The notes under the pieces are model-generated. The model worked only from the letters and a program-made list of their open reading frames with translations. It was not told the origin of the DNA and made no database searches. Below are positions 6,290 to 8,171 of a stretch of DNA of 8,171 nucleotides, piece after piece. This DNA is from Verrucomicrobiia bacterium (GTDB lineage: Bacteria > Verrucomicrobiota > Verrucomicrobiia > Opitutales > Opitutaceae), in contig JAUHWE010000171.1 of NCBI GenBank assembly GCA_030424825.1, positions 1 through 8,171 of the forward strand, read 5' to 3'. Made by a program: the position numbers and the translations under genes. Every line of letters starts with the position of its first letter. The first letter of the stretch is position 1.

Positions 6290-8171
6290 ATGGCCAGAAT
6301 CCTGAACCACATCACTTGGCGCCTCGCGACGTCAGGTCTTTTTCTTTTCGCTTTCTCCGCTAGGGCACAGGCCCAAACCGAAGGATTCGACGCTACTTTG
6401 AGCACTCCGATCGTCATCGACACCAATACGGGGGACCTAGTCGCATCTGAAAATGCCGAACTTTCCTATGGGGACTGGCTGGTTTCAGCGGATGAAATTC
6501 GGCTCAACCGCCAAACCAATCGGGCAATCGCGACCGGGAATGTGGTGTTCACCCGCTACGACATCCGTCTCGTCGCCGATCTGCTCGACTACAGCCTCAA
6601 TGACCAGCAAGCACGGGTCGAAAATTTTCGGGTCGGTAATGGCAAGTATTTCGTTTCCGGAAGCTTGCTCGTGGGAAATCCCAACAATTTCAAATTCGAG
6701 AACATCAACTTCCACCCTGGCGAGCCGGGCACCTATCTGTTTAAAGCGAGGGCCAACGAGATCGCCATCGTCGATCAAAAGGAAATCCAAGGGAAACGCA
6801 TTTCGTTCAAATTAGGTGTCGTGCCTTTCTTCATCATTCCTAACGTATCCCAGCCGATCGACGCGGAACGGAATATTTTCAAAGCGAACCTCGACTATTC
6901 CGGCCACATTGGAGGAGCTATTGGAGGCGAAGCCCGCGTCCCGATCAATTCCAACTTCAGGGCAGGGGCCAACATTGCCTTGACAACACAACGGGGCATC
7001 CTTGCAGGACCGGCATTCGAATACAATTTTGGCGAAGACGAATACACCAGTTCGGGCTCATTCACTTCTGGATACATCGACGACTCCCTCAAAGAAATCG
7101 CCCCCGACCTAATCACCGGAAATCCGATTGACGACGAGCGTTTTTTCGCGGAATGGCAGCACAAACAGAACTGGGGCGATAATGGCGCCCTGACCGCCTA
7201 CGGACGCTGGTGGTCCGACAGTGAAGTGACGCGAGAATTCTACGAAGACTCCTTCGACACCATGCAGGATCCCGATTCGTACATAGAAGCCAACTACAGC
7301 GGCGAAAACTGGCAAGCCACTTTGTTTTCAAGGGTTAGCCCCAACCATTTCCAATCCTTTACTGAACGACTGCCCGAGTTGAGATTCGACTTTTTCCCAA
7401 CGCAAATCGCCAAAGGACTCACTCACAGTGGCAGTCTATCATTCGCCAAACTTCGCAACGATACGCTCCTCCAATCCCCTATCAAAACCGAAGCCGACCG
7501 GGCGGATGCGTACTACGGCTTTCGTTACACTAAACCTCTCAAGCAAGGGGTCACCTTTACCACGAAAGCGGGCGTTAAGGCGATTCACTATTTTGACAAT
7601 ATGGTGGGAACGGAAGCCAGCGATTTTGGCTTTTCCTCCCCCTATCGCATCATTCCCCTGTCCATTTTCGACGACTACACACACACGCTTCCCCGACCGT
7701 CCATTAAGGAAGGGACACGCGCGTACGGCGATCTTGGATTCGACCTAAAATTTACCGCCTATAGCCAAAGCGATTTTAAAAATGAAGTTTGGAACATAGA
7801 TGGCCTTCGCCACATCTTCGAACCCGTTCTTTCGTATCGCTATACCCCCGACTTGGATAGCAATACGGCCAACGCGGCACTAGACATACCCGCCTTCTCA
7901 AACTACCTGACACCGATCGACTTAGAGGATCGCCGCGACATCGACACCATCGGCGAACACCACATAACGCGCCTGGAATTCCGCAACCGGATTCAGACCA
8001 AGGACGAGGAATACGGATCCCGCGACCTCGCAAGACTGAACTTCGCAGTCGACTATCTCTTGGACGATTTTGGCAGCGGCGAAAATTTTTCGGACTTTGT
8101 TTCCGACATAGAGATCACACCCGCACCCTGGCTAGAGGTCGACTTCTTCTCCCGCTACAGTATCGAGGAAA
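6290..8171 (+). CDS. lptD: LPS-assembly protein LptD (OstA family), 5' part, runs off right edge
   Basis: LptD forms the outer-membrane barrel that, with the lipoprotein LptE, inserts lipopolysaccharide into the outer leaflet. About 627 codons are visible without a stop. From the ATG at 6290 there is a good signal peptide: basic start MARILNHITWR, hydrophobic LFLFAFSA, then an ARAQA cleavage region near residue 27. An LptA/OstA-like beta-jellyroll domain follows (residues roughly 40-170; for example VSADEIRLNRQTNRAIATGNVVF and VADLLDYSL), which takes LPS from the periplasmic bridge. The rest alternates polar and hydrophobic residues like beta-barrel strands, including LRHIFEPVLSYRYTPDLD, similar to the LptD C-terminal family. 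No cysteine is present in the visible part. The same frame stays open upstream to ATGs at 6263, 6131 and 6110. I prefer 6290 (or 6263) because the upstream extension is not signal-like, but 6131 has the better ribosome site. The gene is divergent from glgB. Family confidence is high, start confidence moderate. Confidence 0.85.
   Translation, partial: MARILNHITWRLATSGLFLFAFSARAQAQTEGFDATLSTPIVIDTNTGDLVASENAELSYGDWLVSADEIRLNRQTNRAIATGNVVFTRYDIRLVADLLDYSLNDQQARVENFRVGNGKYFVSGSLLVGNPNNFKFENINFHPGEPGTYLFKARANEIAIVDQKEIQGKRISFKLGVVPFFIIPNVSQPIDAERNIFKANLDYSGHIGGAIGGEARVPINSNFRAGANIALTTQRGILAGPAFEYNFGEDEYTSSGSFTSGYIDDSLKEIAPDLITGNPIDDERFFAEWQHKQNWGDNGALTAYGRWWSDSEVTREFYEDSFDTMQDPDSYIEANYSGENWQATLFSRVSPNHFQSFTERLPELRFDFFPTQIAKGLTHSGSLSFAKLRNDTLLQSPIKTEADRADAYYGFRYTKPLKQGVTFTTKAGVKAIHYFDNMVGTEASDFGFSSPYRIIPLSIFDDYTHTLPRPSIKEGTRAYGDLGFDLKFTAYSQSDFKNEVWNIDGLRHIFEPVLSYRYTPDLDSNTANAALDIPAFSNYLTPIDLEDRRDIDTIGEHHITRLEFRNRIQTKDEEYGSRDLARLNFAVDYLLDDFGSGENFSDFVSDIEITPAPWLEVDFFSRYSIEE

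Noticed and set aside
1..8171. CRISPR array, insertion sequence, phage or defence genes
   Set aside because: No spaced repeats, transposase, integrase, terminal inverted repeats or target duplications could be seen, and all recognisable genes are housekeeping ones.

Overview
The window looks like an ordinary chromosomal stretch of a Gram-negative bacterium: an outer-membrane LPS-export protein (LptD) is encoded, and the genes are housekeeping ones. The weak or missing Shine-Dalgarno sequences and the flavour of the proteins fit Verrucomicrobiota, perhaps Opitutae. That placement is an inference from general resemblance and is only moderately secure. I see no insertion sequence, integrase, CRISPR array, tRNA or rRNA.

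Layout from left to right: (1) the 5' 167 codons of a YbfF-type alpha/beta hydrolase on the minus strand, running off the left edge. (2) A 245-base divergent gap (504-748) holding two overlapping perfect palindromes and a longer dyad just upstream of the hydrolase start. (3) mutS on the plus strand (749-3297), full length in content but broken by a frameshift near 1700, giving an N-terminal piece (mismatch-recognition side) and a C-terminal piece (clamp and ATPase). (4) A 209-base gap with a weak terminator-like hairpin and a possible promoter. (5) A small, basic, unrecognised 105-residue protein (3507-3824) with a good Shine-Dalgarno sequence. (6) glgB (glycogen branching enzyme) on the minus strand, convergent with the small gene and complete. 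(7) A 217-base divergent gap with a 13-bp palindrome beside the glgB start and a tandem GAGGAGAT repeat. (8) lptD on the plus strand, running off the right edge; about 627 codons are visible.

The genes do not form one pathway. They cover mismatch repair (MutS), glycogen synthesis (GlgB), LPS transport to the outer membrane (LptD) and a general esterase-type hydrolase. No operon is visible: neighbours are divergent or convergent, except mutS and the small gene, which share a strand but lie 209 bases apart.

No clear new multi-gene system is present. The points most worth checking are the mutS break, which fits a 7-base deletion better than a single-base error; the dyad that could sequester the hydrolase Shine-Dalgarno sequence; the orphan 105-residue gene; and the cysteine-free visible part of LptD.
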